A stretch of 64,000 nt of DNA from Salinispora pacifica CNR114 (GCF_000514775.1 NZ_AZWO01000001.1:310001-374000); one strand, 5' to 3'; positions 7,944-15,531 are shown, counted from the first letter of the stretch. The notes: generated by a model not told the origin, from the letters alone. A program made the numbers and translations.

Positions 7944-8616
7944 TGGTTGCTCGCCTCCTTTCCTCCTCCAGGAGGGCCAGTAGAGCCTCTTCCCCGCCGA
8001 CCAGGTACGTGTCGGTCACGTCGCCGGTCCGCAGCCGTAGGCCCTTCGCTTGCCGCAGCGAGCGACAGACCTTGTTCGTGAACTCCGCACCAGCGTCGTC
8101 CGGATCTCCCCAGATCCAGACCCGTGAGAAGCCGGCCAGCATTCGTCGGTGACGGGGCTTGAAGGCGTTGGCCCCTGGTAGGGCCACCGCTGGTAGCCCG
8201 ATCTTGTTGAGGACGATCGCGTCGAACTCACCTTCGGTGAGGTGCAGCTCATCGTCGGCACGGAAGATCGCACCGACGTTGAAGCAGCGAACCGGCTCGT
8301 TCCTTACAGTGTTGTACTTGCCGTGAGAGAAGTGGCGGTGCTCATGCTTCACGATGCAGCGGAACCGGATCGAGAGTGGCTTGCCGGAGCGGTCCAGATA
8401 CGGGATGGCCAGCATTCCTCGGTACTTCGTGTGGCCCGGGAACGGGTCAATGACGACGCCAAGCCGGAATGTAGCCGCCTCGGCCTGTCCGATGCCTCGT
8501 CCGATCAGGTACCTCGCGGCGTCCTCCGTAAGCTGACCCTCGTACGCCGTCGTCGCTTCCTCCAGCGCTTCCCGCTGTGAGGTCGAGAGTGGCTGCAAGG
8601 GCTCTTGCTCCGACAA
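7930..8616 (-). CDS. Phage DNA primase, TOPRIM subunit
   Basis: 228 residues from TTG at 8616, with AAGGAGGGG about 9 nt upstream. The TOPRIM metal motifs are visible: TEGEFDA (127-133, catalytic Glu) and GDPDDAG (170-176, DxD). The N-terminal half (YLIGRGIGQAEAATFRLGV...RGMLAIPYLD) is the usual primase region preceding TOPRIM. It should polymerise RNA primers together with the separate zinc-ribbon protein encoded just upstream, whose frame it overlaps by 170 nt in a different phase. Confidence 0.8.
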   Translation of the reverse strand: MSEQEPLQPLSTSQREALEEATTAYEGQLTEDAARYLIGRGIGQAEAATFRLGVVIDPFPGHTKYRGMLAIPYLDRSGKPLSIRFRCIVKHEHRHFSHGKYNTVRNEPVRCFNVGAIFRADDELHLTEGEFDAIVLNKIGLPAVALPGANAFKPRHRRMLAGFSRVWIWGDPDDAGAEFTNKVCRSLRQAKGLRLRTGDVTDTYLVGGEEALLALLEEERRRATNDRV

Positions 8617-8833
8617 AGGTCGTCCCCTCCTTTTCCATGATTAGCGTGAAGCTGTCGCCTCCCTTTCCGCAGGAGTGACAGTTCCACAGCCCGGCTTTCA
8701 GGTCTATGGACATCGACGGTGTACGGTCCTCGTCCTGAAGCGGGCACCGCACCATCTGCGTGACCCTGTACGAATTGACCTGGACGCCGTAGTGCTCCAG
8801 CACCTCCACCAAGTCCGGCCGATCGACGCTCAT
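8447..8833 (-). CDS. Phage DNA primase, CHC2 zinc-ribbon subunit
   Basis: 128 residues from ATG. The CHC2-type ribbon shows CPLQDEDRTPSMSID (30-44) and NCHSCGKGGDSFTLIM (51-66). The usual His of the CPxH motif is Gln33, so zinc would rest on Cys30, Cys52, Cys55 and another ligand. The basic tail (GRREVPDR, GGYIPAWRRH) looks like a genuine terminus, not a shadow. It probably recognises the priming site for the TOPRIM protein. The last 170 nt are read in two frames. Confidence 0.75.
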   Translation of the reverse strand: MSVDRPDLVEVLEHYGVQVNSYRVTQMVRCPLQDEDRTPSMSIDLKAGLWNCHSCGKGGDSFTLIMEKEGTTFVGARALAATLDLTAGSAGGSDDGVRGSAYGGRREVPDRTRHRTGRGGYIPAWRRH

Positions 8834-8906
8834 CTCTTCACCTCCACCTCGGAGAAGTCGGCCAGCAAGAGCAGGTCGTCGCGGACCTTACAACTGTGGC
8901 CCCGTA

Positions 8907-9365
8907 CTACCGTAATGGCTGGTCAAGGTTTAACACCTCCCGTGAAGGCGGGGTGGTCAAATAGTCGATGGCGCGGCGCAGGAAATGTGGGTCGTCCCGG
9001 GCATGCGCCAGAGTGTCGTTACAGGGGGAGCAGAGAAGGCCACGCACAGAAGCTCGACTGCCACGCTCTGCCGCCAGAGCGTGGTCGTGGTCCACGGCGA
9101 GTCGCTTGGTTAGGCCCGTGGCCCGTCGGCAGATGGCACAGCATCTGCCCTGGAAGGACAAGAGCGTGTTGTATTCATTACCGGTAATGCCGTAAACCTG
9201 CTCGATTCGCCGACTGTGCGCTCGGTCTCTGCGCTCCCGCCGTTTCGCCAGCCCGCACCGGTAGCAGCGGATGTGGACCTGCTGGTTCGGCCCTTTCTTC
9301 TTGCCGCAGTCGACGCACGGCTTACCCCGATGGCGGTCCGAACCGACTCTCCTTCCGGTACTCAC
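8907..9365 (-). CDS. Recombination endonuclease VII-like HNH protein
   Basis: 152 residues. It carries two CxxC pairs near the N-terminus (CVDC, CYRCG), a central QGRCCAICRRATG and the nuclease core LAVDHDHA with GLLCSPCNDTLAHARDDP, matching the endonuclease VII family that resolves branched phage DNA before packaging. Its GTG start lies inside the second half of a perfect 13-bp repeat whose first half holds the upstream gene's stop codon. Confidence 0.85.
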   Translation of the reverse strand: MSTGRRVGSDRHRGKPCVDCGKKKGPNQQVHIRCYRCGLAKRRERRDRAHSRRIEQVYGITGNEYNTLLSFQGRCCAICRRATGLTKRLAVDHDHALAAERGSRASVRGLLCSPCNDTLAHARDDPHFLRRAIDYLTTPPSREVLNLDQPLR

Positions 9366-9374
9366 AGGATCACA
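9362..9374 (-). promoter_or_regulatory. TGTGA-N3-TGTGA site 3, spanning stop and start codons
   Basis: Perfect copy, spacer TCC. The TGA in the first half ends the helicase-like gene and the GTG in the second half begins the endonuclease VII gene. Confidence 0.7.
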
Positions 9375-10203
9375 CTCCTAGGGTTCGCGCACTGGACGAG
9401 TGGGGAGTGGCGTTGAACCGGGTTAGTTCGGGTTCGCAGTACACGATCGCGTATTTGCGCCCTGAGGGGTCACTCGGGCCCATACGCTGCTTAATCGTCG
9501 CTATTCGGTACTCCAGGGTGTTTGGGTCGAGGGCTACAGACAGGGACAGTTCAGTCTTCTCCGAAAGACCGCCTTTCACCTGATCCCGGCTGGGTGGCAA
9601 CCAGGGATTACTCTTGGCGTCCCAGGTCTTGTCGCTGGCGTGGTGAAGGAACATCGTGGTAGCCCCGGTGTTGCGGGCCAGCTCGGTGCCCATCGACATA
9701 ACCGACATTTGCTCGGTGTAGTCGGATTCGGCCCGATCGAAGTCCATCAGATTGTCAAAGACGATGACCTCGGGGTACCGATTATGCAGTTCCACGTACG
9801 CTTCCAGCTCCTCGTCCACCTGTTGCCAGGTGATGGGGGAGCCGAAGGAGAACTGGATTTTGCTCCGCCTAAGGGCGGAAAGGTACTTCTGGCGGTACTT
9901 CCCGCCCATCGCCATGCCCTTTTCGACCACCGCAGCCGTGTCGCCGCTTGCCATTGAGGCCAGTCGCGACGAAGCAGTAAAGGCCGACATGTCGGCGCTA
10001 AAGTACAAGGTGGGTAGTCCCATCTGCGCGACCCAGAATAGGGCGAATCCACTCTTTTGCGTCCCGCTGCGGCCAGCGATCATGATGACCTCACCATGTC
10101 GAGGGCGAGTCCCGCGCTCGTAGAGCGCCTGGAGCGCCGGAACGCGGGGTAGTTCCTTGCCGGATTCCGCGTACAGGGCGAGGGATCTGTCGGCTGTCAG
10201 CAC
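9370..10203 (-). CDS. DnaB-like / RecA-fold replicative ATPase
   Basis: 277 residues from GTG at 10203 with GAGGAGG upstream. Walker A is AGRSGTQKS (43-51) and Walker B is VIVFDNL (146-152); a later LHHASDKTWDAKSNPWLPPSRDQVKGG segment matches the sensor/arginine-loop region of DnaB-type hexameric helicases. There is no N-terminal primase-binding domain, so it is a minimal phage helicase core. It should unwind the fork together with the two primase proteins encoded downstream. Confidence 0.75.
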   Translation of the reverse strand: MLTADRSLALYAESGKELPRVPALQALYERGTRPRHGEVIMIAGRSGTQKSGFALFWVAQMGLPTLYFSADMSAFTASSRLASMASGDTAAVVEKGMAMGGKYRQKYLSALRRSKIQFSFGSPITWQQVDEELEAYVELHNRYPEVIVFDNLMDFDRAESDYTEQMSVMSMGTELARNTGATTMFLHHASDKTWDAKSNPWLPPSRDQVKGGLSEKTELSLSVALDPNTLEYRIATIKQRMGPSDPSGRKYAIVYCEPELTRFNATPHSSSARTLGV

Positions 10204-10262
10204 TCTGTCTCCACCTCCTCGCTGAGTGGGCGAGTGGGCAGCCCGTTTGGCTACCCACTCGC

Positions 10263-10275
10263 TCACAAGTTCACA
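10263..10275 (-). promoter_or_regulatory. TGTGA-N3-TGTGA site 4
   Basis: Perfect copy, spacer ACT, 2 nt after the stop of the 144-aa gene and 60 nt before the helicase start. Confidence 0.7.
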
Positions 10276-10277
10276 CT

Positions 10278-10712
10278 TCAGTCGAAAGTTGGAACGTTGG
10301 CCAGTGCCCTGGTGACGGCCTCTTCTCGGCTGGTGAAGTAGTTCTCGACCTTCCCCTCGACCGAGGGGTCGGTGCCCCGCCACACGAAGCCGGACCCGCC
10401 ATTTGCGAATGTCTTCCGCGTAACGATGGCAAGGAACGGCTTGTCGACGAACGCCTCCAGGTCTGGCGTCAGGTACTTGTGGGTGATCGTCGCGCCCTTT
10501 AGCACCTTGCTTGGCTGCCCCTTGTCCAGGGACTCCGAGGTGCTGAAGATAGTGATGTCGGCGACGACCTCGTCGCGGGTGCTAGTCACCCCCTGATAGG
10601 TGTTCGGCACGTTTCTACGGATTGACTTTGTCTCAATGAGTAGGGCCAAGTCGTTCATGTGATGTGCCGGCCTGAAGAACTCGCCAGCGGATGGCTTGCC
10701 GAAGATGGACAC
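10278..10712 (-). CDS. Phage protein, possible single-strand DNA-binding role (144 aa)
   Basis: GTG start with GAGGAG 8-9 nt upstream. The predicted fold is beta-rich (ALLIETKSIRRNV, DEVVADITIFST, FLAIVTRKTFA), and the gene sits between a RecB-like nuclease and the helicase, a place often held by an SSB-like OB-fold protein. No diagnostic motif is visible and I do not recognise the family. Repeats of the 13-bp family lie both upstream and downstream. Confidence 0.5.
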   Translation of the reverse strand: MSIFGKPSAGEFFRPAHHMNDLALLIETKSIRRNVPNTYQGVTSTRDEVVADITIFSTSESLDKGQPSKVLKGATITHKYLTPDLEAFVDKPFLAIVTRKTFANGGSGFVWRGTDPSVEGKVENYFTSREEAVTRALANVPTFD

Positions 10713-10731
10713 CGATTGGCTCCTCTGTTGG

Positions 10732-10744
10732 TCACACGATCACA
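10732..10744 (-). promoter_or_regulatory. TGTGA-N3-TGTGA site 5
   Basis: Perfect copy, spacer TCG, 19 nt upstream of the 144-aa gene's start. Confidence 0.7.
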
Positions 10745-10850
10745 TCGTGCTGTTTGGACTATGGGTTGGCTCGCGCAGGTAGGGGCTAGCGCCGTGGGCT
10801 GGTGGTTCGATAGCTCACCGCGTATGAAAGCCGCCGAACGGACTCGCCAC

Positions 10851-11360
10851 CTACGTCGCCGCTCTCAGCGCCCTGCCCCGTGCCTTCCAGGCCTCCAGTA
10901 GGCCGGCGTCCCTGAACTCGGTCGGGTGCTCCGCGTACAGCCGTTTGAGCCCGTTTTCTGTCTTCTCAGCCTCGATAAGAGCGAGCATCGGTCGCTTGGG
11001 TTCGGTCGGCTCCGCCGATTCCGTGGCCCCAGCCTGGACGGCCTGGCCGACGGCATTCCAGACATCGCCCTGTGGTCTGGACTGAGCGGCCGGCGTGTAC
11101 TCCCGACCTGGTGGGATGACGGTCGCACCCAAAGCTCCGGCTAGGTTGCCCTTGGCGTGGGCCAGGTTGGTGGCCGACACGACGACATCCGACAGGCTTA
11201 GGCCGGCAAGGCTGTCTGGATCGAGGTCGAAGTACTCGACGATATCCTCATGGATCTCTTCCCGGGAGCCAGCGAAGGATACCCAGGTCTCCTCATGGCC
11301 CTTGCCATACTTGATCGTTACCTGGAGTCCGCGGCCCTTCGTGCCGCTAACGGTACTCAC
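10851..11360 (-). CDS. Phage protein of unknown function (169 aa)
   Basis: GTG start behind GAGGAG. The first 70 residues (LQVTIKYGKGHEETWVSFAGS, EDIVEYFDL) look like a compact mixed alpha/beta domain; a Pro/Ala/Glu linker follows, then a helical tail (LIEAEKTENGLKRLYAEHP). I cannot name the family. Its position between the RecB-like nuclease and the putative ssDNA-binding protein suggests a recombination or replication accessory role. Confidence 0.55.
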   Translation of the reverse strand: MSTVSGTKGRGLQVTIKYGKGHEETWVSFAGSREEIHEDIVEYFDLDPDSLAGLSLSDVVVSATNLAHAKGNLAGALGATVIPPGREYTPAAQSRPQGDVWNAVGQAVQAGATESAEPTEPKRPMLALIEAEKTENGLKRLYAEHPTEFRDAGLLEAWKARGRALRAAT

Positions 11361-11382
11361 TGGTGGATCAGCTCCTCTACGC

Positions 11383-11395
11383 TCACAACTTCACA
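11383..11395 (-). promoter_or_regulatory. TGTGA-N3-TGTGA site 6
   Basis: Perfect copy, spacer AGT, 22 nt upstream of the 169-aa gene. Confidence 0.7.
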
Positions 11396-11423
11396 GTACT
11401 CCGATTGCGAATCGGTGTCAACA

Positions 11424-12326
11424 TCACATGCTGATCTGGAGCGGAAACTCGATGCTCCGCACCCGGCGCAGCTCCCGCACCTGGCGGGCCACCTTCACCG
11501 CCTGCCAACCGATCCGCAGATCAATCCACTCGACGACCGTCGAGCCGCCACCCGGAAGTAGATGGACGATCAGCCCCCAGTCCTGATTGACGTCAGGCAG
11601 TGGCGTGCGTTCCTGAGTCCGCCAGTCGTAGCTCTGCCCACGTGAGTACAGCGCGAGCTGCATGGCTCGTTTTAGCGCCCCGTAGGCTTTGTTGCCCGTC
11701 TTCAGGTCCACGATCAGGCTGCCGCTGATGCTGTCCGGCGCGTACTCCGGCGCCCCCGGGGAGCGGCCGGGGCCGGGTCCGTCGTAGCGGGACACTCGGT
11801 CAGGAGTGCCGGCCACTAGCATGTCGTCAACCACCACCAACTGCTCGACCTGGACCACCTCTAGGTCCATTGTGGCAAGCATGTAGCCGGCCATGTCCTG
11901 ACGGTCCTGCTCAGTTACCAGCACTGATGGCCGCCCAGGGCGCTTCAGCACGTTCGGAAGAGGCTCGCCTCGATCGACGCACTCGGACAGATAGTGCAGG
12001 TGCGAGCCCTTGTTCCGCTTGTCATGCGCGCCTGCTGCCTCTACCAGCCGGTCCGCCAGCGAGTTGAGCTGCTTTTTGTCGTTGGCTGGGTCTAGGTTCC
12101 CAGCGAGCCGGACCCCGTCTGGGTCGCGAGTCGCCCCGATTAGTACCATCCGCTTCTGCCAGCGCTCTAAGCTTGAACGGTCCTCTATTGCATCGATGAA
12201 GGTAGTGGCCCGAGTGTAGGCGACTAGCTTGTCCTTGCTCGGTACGTGTATGAGGGGCCTTCCGAAGCGGTCCCGGGGTTGCTCGTCCACCGCCTGCCGG
12301 GGTTGCGGTCTGCCGAACTCGGTCAC
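11424..12326 (-). CDS. RecB/Cas4-like PD-(D/E)XK exonuclease
   Basis: 300 residues from GTG at 12326, which overlaps the preceding stop (GTGA). All nuclease motifs are in order: KGSHLH (106-111), GTPDR (173-177), LIVDLKTG (204-211) and QLALYS (223-228). No Cys cluster is seen, so it is RecB-type rather than an iron-sulphur Cas4. It should resect double-stranded DNA to feed phage recombination. Confidence 0.8.
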   Translation of the reverse strand: MTEFGRPQPRQAVDEQPRDRFGRPLIHVPSKDKLVAYTRATTFIDAIEDRSSLERWQKRMVLIGATRDPDGVRLAGNLDPANDKKQLNSLADRLVEAAGAHDKRNKGSHLHYLSECVDRGEPLPNVLKRPGRPSVLVTEQDRQDMAGYMLATMDLEVVQVEQLVVVDDMLVAGTPDRVSRYDGPGPGRSPGAPEYAPDSISGSLIVDLKTGNKAYGALKRAMQLALYSRGQSYDWRTQERTPLPDVNQDWGLIVHLLPGGGSTVVEWIDLRIGWQAVKVARQVRELRRVRSIEFPLQISM

Positions 12327-12550
12327 GTGGGTATTGCCTCCTTCGGGCTCATCCAAATGCGGATGGTCCCGTCATCCAGTAGGTCGGGCTCGCACTCATC
12401 GCTGTCGTACACCTCCATACCCCGAGCCTCAACCAGAGTCACGGCGTGCTCATACTCCTCGGCCACGTACCCTGGTTGTAGGTCAATATGCCAGTCCCAG
12501 TTCTCGGGGTCGATGTGGACTGTCACTTTCGCGGCCCTTGTGTGACGCAT
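12323..12550 (-). CDS. Small acidic phage protein, first gene of the left operon (75 aa)
   Basis: ATG at 12550 is preferred (GGGAG 7 nt upstream); a GTG at 12571 would add seven residues. The peptide is acidic (EVYDSDECEPDLLDDGTIRIWM) with a beta-like start VTVHIDPENWDWHIDL. Function unknown. It is the first gene after the promoter at 12607-12635, with a leader of roughly 50 nt. Confidence 0.6.
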   Translation of the reverse strand: MRHTRAAKVTVHIDPENWDWHIDLQPGYVAEEYEHAVTLVEARGMEVYDSDECEPDLLDDGTIRIWMSPKEAIPT

Positions 12551-12606
12551 TTGCCGGCTCCCGTCCCCCACGGTGGGCGTTTGCGGTGTCGCCGAGTGGA
12601 AAGATC

Positions 12607-12635
12607 ACCATACTTGACTGGTTGAGCGTGTGCAA
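12607..12635 (-). promoter_or_regulatory. Strong leftward sigma70-type promoter (left operon)
   Basis: On the minus strand TTGCAC (12630-12635) and TATGGT (12607-12612) are separated by exactly 17 nt. The first gene begins about 57 nt downstream of the -10. A 13-bp repeat in reversed orientation overlaps the -35, consistent with repression at this point. Confidence 0.65.
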
Positions 12636-12641
12636 CTGTGA
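12629..12641 (+). promoter_or_regulatory. Reversed 13-bp repeat over the -35: probable operator
   Basis: TGTGCAACTGTGA on the plus strand, one mismatch to the family consensus. Relative to the leftward transcript it points the opposite way from the copies within the operons, and it covers TTGCAC. Confidence 0.6.
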
Positions 12642-13226
12642 TCGGCGAAGTTCCTGTCGGCTGATCCAAGTAGTTCGAACCCTATCTGATCTTTGCAACC
12701 CCTGCCACACTGTGGACGCAGCACCTTTGACGTGGGACGCGGGGGTTGGCGAGGGTTGTCCGAACGTCTGCACTGATCGGAGACTGGCCTCCGGGCCGGG
12801 GCCTTGATTCGCACGCTCGCCTGGATACGGTTGCAGATTTCCGAGCGGAGGGGGGCGCTCTTGAGTGGCAGGAGCTGTCACGCCCCAACGAACGGCGGCG
12901 ACCGGGTGAGTGAGTCGTGTGGACGGTCGCCGGCGAAGATGTGCCGCGGTCCTGTAGTCACGAGCTGGGCATGAGCACCCACACCAGCAGCTAACGCTGA
13001 AGCCGGAGCAGATTCCGGCCTGGCAGCGGCACGACGTGCGGTTTTGGGGCCGGTGGTGCCCAGCGAGCCGCCGGCTATCAAATCCACGGGACCACATGGC
13101 CGGATGCTGACAGAAGTGCGCCGGTGGCGTGCTGGACGGCGACCCTCCAGTGTGGCGACAGGTCGGTTGCAACATCCGTCTGAGCTCTATAGCCTCCGAA
13201 CCCCTTGGACGTGGCCAAGGCTCCCT

Positions 13227-13679
13227 TCAGTCCACTCGGGGGCGAGTGGTTGTCTTGCGTTCGGGCTTGCGCACCAAGTCTGTGTCCTGCTTGCGCGCTG
13301 GCACGTAGAAGAACCCCTCTTTTGTCTCGATGTCGTAATGGACTACCAGGCCATCACGCTTGAGGCGGTCGACGAAGTTCTTGACCCGCTTCTCCTCGTC
13401 TGGCTTCAGCGTCTTGCCGGCTCTCCGGCGGGCCTCGGCCCGTAGCATCTGGGCCGGGAACAGCCAGCGGTGTTCATCCTTAAGCAACCATGGCAGCAGG
13501 TCGTCGTTTCGTAGTGTGCGGCGCTCTAGGCCCCGGCGCCGCCGAAAGTTACCAAAGAATGACGGGACGACATCGATGTCGTACTTCCGCTTGTACTCCT
13601 GGACCATCCACTGATAGCTTCTGCGCTCCTCGAACCAGCGGATTAACTCCTGCTCGTTCTGGATCTTCGAACTTGGCAC
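13227..13679 (-). CDS. Phage DNA-binding-like protein beside the divergent control region (150 aa)
   Basis: GTG start with AGGGGG upstream. It is highly basic. Residues 8-55 form a plausible HTH (QELIRWFEERRSYQWMVQEYKRKY, VPSFFGNFRRRRGL) and residues 95-125 a winged-helix-like pattern (FVDRLKRDGLVVHYDIETKEGFFYV). It is transcribed away from the plus-strand gene at 13830 across an operator-rich gap, the usual position of a regulator. It is a candidate immunity repressor or Cro-like protein; I do not recognise a named family. Confidence 0.55.
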   Translation of the reverse strand: MPSSKIQNEQELIRWFEERRSYQWMVQEYKRKYDIDVVPSFFGNFRRRRGLERRTLRNDDLLPWLLKDEHRWLFPAQMLRAEARRRAGKTLKPDEEKRVKNFVDRLKRDGLVVHYDIETKEGFFYVPARKQDTDLVRKPERKTTTRPRVD

Positions 13680-13712
13680 TTGCGCCCCCTGTCGCGTCCA
13701 GCCCCCGGCCCC

Positions 13713-13741
13713 ACGGTAAACATGTGCAACTGTGCCTTACC
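13713..13741. promoter_or_regulatory. Operator-like dyad in the divergent region
   Basis: ACGGTAA (13713-13719) and TTACCGT (13737-13743) form a 7-bp inverted repeat that brackets TGTGCAACTGTGC (13723-13735), nearly the same sequence as the operator at 12629. It lies directly upstream of the 150-aa gene. Confidence 0.55.
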
Positions 13742-13751
13742 GTAAGTGGGC

Positions 13752-13782
13752 TTGTCAACTCACAGTAGTCGTGTGATAGGAT
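13752..13782 (+). promoter_or_regulatory. Possible rightward promoter for the gene at 13830
   Basis: TTGTCA (13752-13757) and TAGGAT (13777-13782) with a 19-nt spacer. The spacer contains TCACA-N7-TGTGA (13760-13776), an inverted arrangement of the phage half-site. Confidence 0.4.
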
Positions 13783-13829
13783 TCAATCAGTCACAAAGAG
13801 GCCACCGAGGGTTAGCAGGAAGGTACTGC

Positions 13830-14060
13830 ATGGCCAAGATGAATCTTACGATCTGTGATATATGCGGGGACAGGTCAAAGGACGCCCTGCCGTACACGAT
13901 CAAGAGCAAGGATGGATCCGTCAGCGTCGACTTGTGTGAAGATGACGCCAAGCCGATCCTCGACCTGCAAGCAAAGATCGAAGATCGGCCGGTTGTCCGC
14001 CGCCCCGGCCGAGTCCCGGTCGCCACGATGGAGGACATCGAGAAGCTGAAGGGGTCGTGA
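13830..14060 (+). CDS. Small zinc-ribbon-like protein (76 aa)
   Basis: ATG at 13830 with GGAAGG upstream. The N-terminus is LTICDICGDRSKDALPYTI and the middle VSVDLCEDDAKPIL; a CxxC pair plus a later Cys-x2-Asp could bind zinc, though the fourth ligand is unclear. It is the only rightward gene between the two leftward operons and has its own promoter, so it may be expressed in the lysogen. Function unknown. Confidence 0.6.
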   Translation: MAKMNLTICDICGDRSKDALPYTIKSKDGSVSVDLCEDDAKPILDLQAKIEDRPVVRRPGRVPVATMEDIEKLKGS

Positions 14061-14070
14061 GACAGGGATA

Positions 14071-14110
14071 GCGCCCCACCTGCAAGCGAGTTGCAAGTGG
14101 GGCGCGTTTT
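14071..14110. terminator. Bidirectional terminator between lysis and 13830 genes
   Basis: A 15-bp stem with one mismatch (14071-14085 with 14091-14105) and a 5-nt loop, followed on the plus strand by GTTTT. It separates the convergent holin gene and the 13830 gene and ends the long structural operon. Confidence 0.85.
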
Positions 14111-14111
14111 G

Positions 14112-14124
14112 TCACAGGATCACA
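14112..14124 (-). promoter_or_regulatory. TGTGA-N3-TGTGA site 7
   Basis: Perfect copy, spacer TCC, between the holin stop and the terminator. Confidence 0.7.
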
Positions 14125-14126
14125 GA

Positions 14127-14426
14127 TCAGGATCGGCTGAGCCAGGGGATGTGCGCGTCGATGAAGTCGGCGACCACCGGGGTGTTCATCACCCGGGTCA
14201 CGACACTGGCCACAGCGACGGTGCCGCCAGCCCCTGCCGCGAGGTAGGCGTAGACGTTGGGCGGGACATTACCCTCGATCTGCTCCATGGCCACAGGGAC
14301 CGCGACCAGGAGGACCGAGCAGGCGGAGACAAATGCCTGAAAGCGGGTACGGATACGCCTGCGCCGGGCATCGCCGGCCGCCAGATCCTCGCTGGTGATG
14401 TCCTTGTACGGGGAGTGATCATTCAC
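14127..14426 (-). CDS. Holin-like small membrane protein (99 aa)
   Basis: Two hydrophobic helices (about 31-49 and 58-80, VYAYLAAGAGGTVAVASVV) after a charged N-terminus (DARRRRIRTRF), and a position directly after the endolysin gene, support a holin that permeabilises the membrane at the end of the lytic cycle. No family-specific motif was used. Confidence 0.7.
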   Translation of the reverse strand: MNDHSPYKDITSEDLAAGDARRRRIRTRFQAFVSACSVLLVAVPVAMEQIEGNVPPNVYAYLAAGAGGTVAVASVVTRVMNTPVVADFIDAHIPWLSRS

Positions 14427-14448
14427 GCGAGACTCCTTCGTCGAAAAG

Positions 14449-15531
14449 TCAGAAGCGGCCGGCGTTGAGTCGGTGCTGGAGAGCCTTTACTACCGTGGAT
14501 GTCGGCCTAGACATCACACTGTCGACCGGGGTGCGCAGATACCGCTGGAGCGCGCTCACGGTGTGGTACCTCCGACCGTCCTGCGCGATACCACGACCGT
14601 CAACCACCAGGTTTCGGTCGACCCGCGACTTCAGTACGAGCTGTACAGCGCGTACCAACTCGCTCGGGTTGGAGATCACGCCGTCGGCCGGGGTGCCCAT
14701 AACCTGCTGCCAGCGTCGGACCGTCTTCGGCCCCAACCGCCCATCCACGGCCAGGCCCGGGGTGGCCTTGAGTGCCGCCGTGGTCTTTGGGCCAATCACG
14801 CCATCCACGGCCAGCGTCCTGGCACGCTGGAACGCGATCACCGCAGCCTCGGTGGCAGGGCCGAAGTCGCCGTCGGCCGCGATGTTCGCGCCGTGATCGT
14901 TCAGCCGCTCCTGACCGGTGCGCACGTCCTGGCCCTGCATGCCTCGCTTGAGCACTCGGTCGCCCAGGGCGGGCGGAGCCTGGCCGGCAACGAGCTTGCC
15001 GCCTGCCGCAAGGTAGCGGTCCAAGGTTTCGCCCTTGAGGACTGACAGCAGGGCATGCTTATTGGTGTAGGACGTGACGTATCTCCGCACCTCGGAAATG
15101 TGGATGTGCCACAGGTGGGACTTGTCGCTGACTGACGCCCTGCCCTTGCGGATGTCCCAGCCCTCGACCTGGCTGTCGCTGTCAGCCTGGCCGAAGAACT
15201 CGCGCCAACCGGCCATGCGGGGGTCCCGGGCTTTGGCCGCACTGAGTAGCCGTTGGGTGTACTTAGCGATGATCCTGTAGTCGCCGCGTTGCGCTGACCG
15301 GGAGGTAATGTCGACGGCTGCGGCCTTGTCGCCGGGGCCTGCCTTGTCGTCAGCGTGGGTAACGGAGTAGTTAGTTTTCGCGTTGGCGTCACGGGTGTTG
15401 TGGTAACCGGGTTTATTGGCGTAAATGCCCGACAGGGTCAGGTCGCCACTCTCTAGGGCGATGATGTTGCCCGCCAGTTCCCACATGCTGTTATGAATTC
15501 GAGTGGGAATTGGGTTCGGTGCTTTTGCCAT
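14449..15531 (-). CDS. Endolysin: peptidase-like N-domain plus peptidoglycan-binding C-domain
   Basis: 360 residues from ATG at 15531. The N-terminal half has AAAVDIT (70-76) and SHLWHIHIS (138-146), the Asp and His-x-His ligand pattern of a zinc D,D-carboxypeptidase-like (VanY/M15-type) fold. A classical peptidoglycan-binding repeat follows at about 195-255 (LGDRVLKRGMQGQDV, DGDFGPATEAAVIAFQ, VDGVIGPKT). The C-terminal 100 residues look like further degenerate binding repeats. It should cleave host wall cross-links once the holin opens the membrane. Confidence 0.8.
   Translation of the reverse strand: MAKAPNPIPTRIHNSMWELAGNIIALESGDLTLSGIYANKPGYHNTRDANAKTNYSVTHADDKAGPGDKAAAVDITSRSAQRGDYRIIAKYTQRLLSAAKARDPRMAGWREFFGQADSDSQVEGWDIRKGRASVSDKSHLWHIHISEVRRYVTSYTNKHALLSVLKGETLDRYLAAGGKLVAGQAPPALGDRVLKRGMQGQDVRTGQERLNDHGANIAADGDFGPATEAAVIAFQRARTLAVDGVIGPKTTAALKATPGLAVDGRLGPKTVRRWQQVMGTPADGVISNPSELVRAVQLVLKSRVDRNLVVDGRGIAQDGRRYHTVSALQRYLRTPVDSVMSRPTSTVVKALQHRLNAGRF

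Larger units (their letters stand above)
12551..13226. other. Non-coding stretch holding the left-operon promoter
   Basis: About 680 nt without a convincing gene: open frames here lack ribosome sites and have non-protein-like composition. The only clear content is the leftward promoter and operator near 12.6 kb. The 590 nt upstream of it (12640-13226) shows nothing I can name. Confidence 0.5.

Noticed and set aside
12483..13175. A 230-codon minus-strand frame
   Set aside because: It runs through a promoter and a true small gene; sequence is Pro/Arg/Ser-rich without domains.
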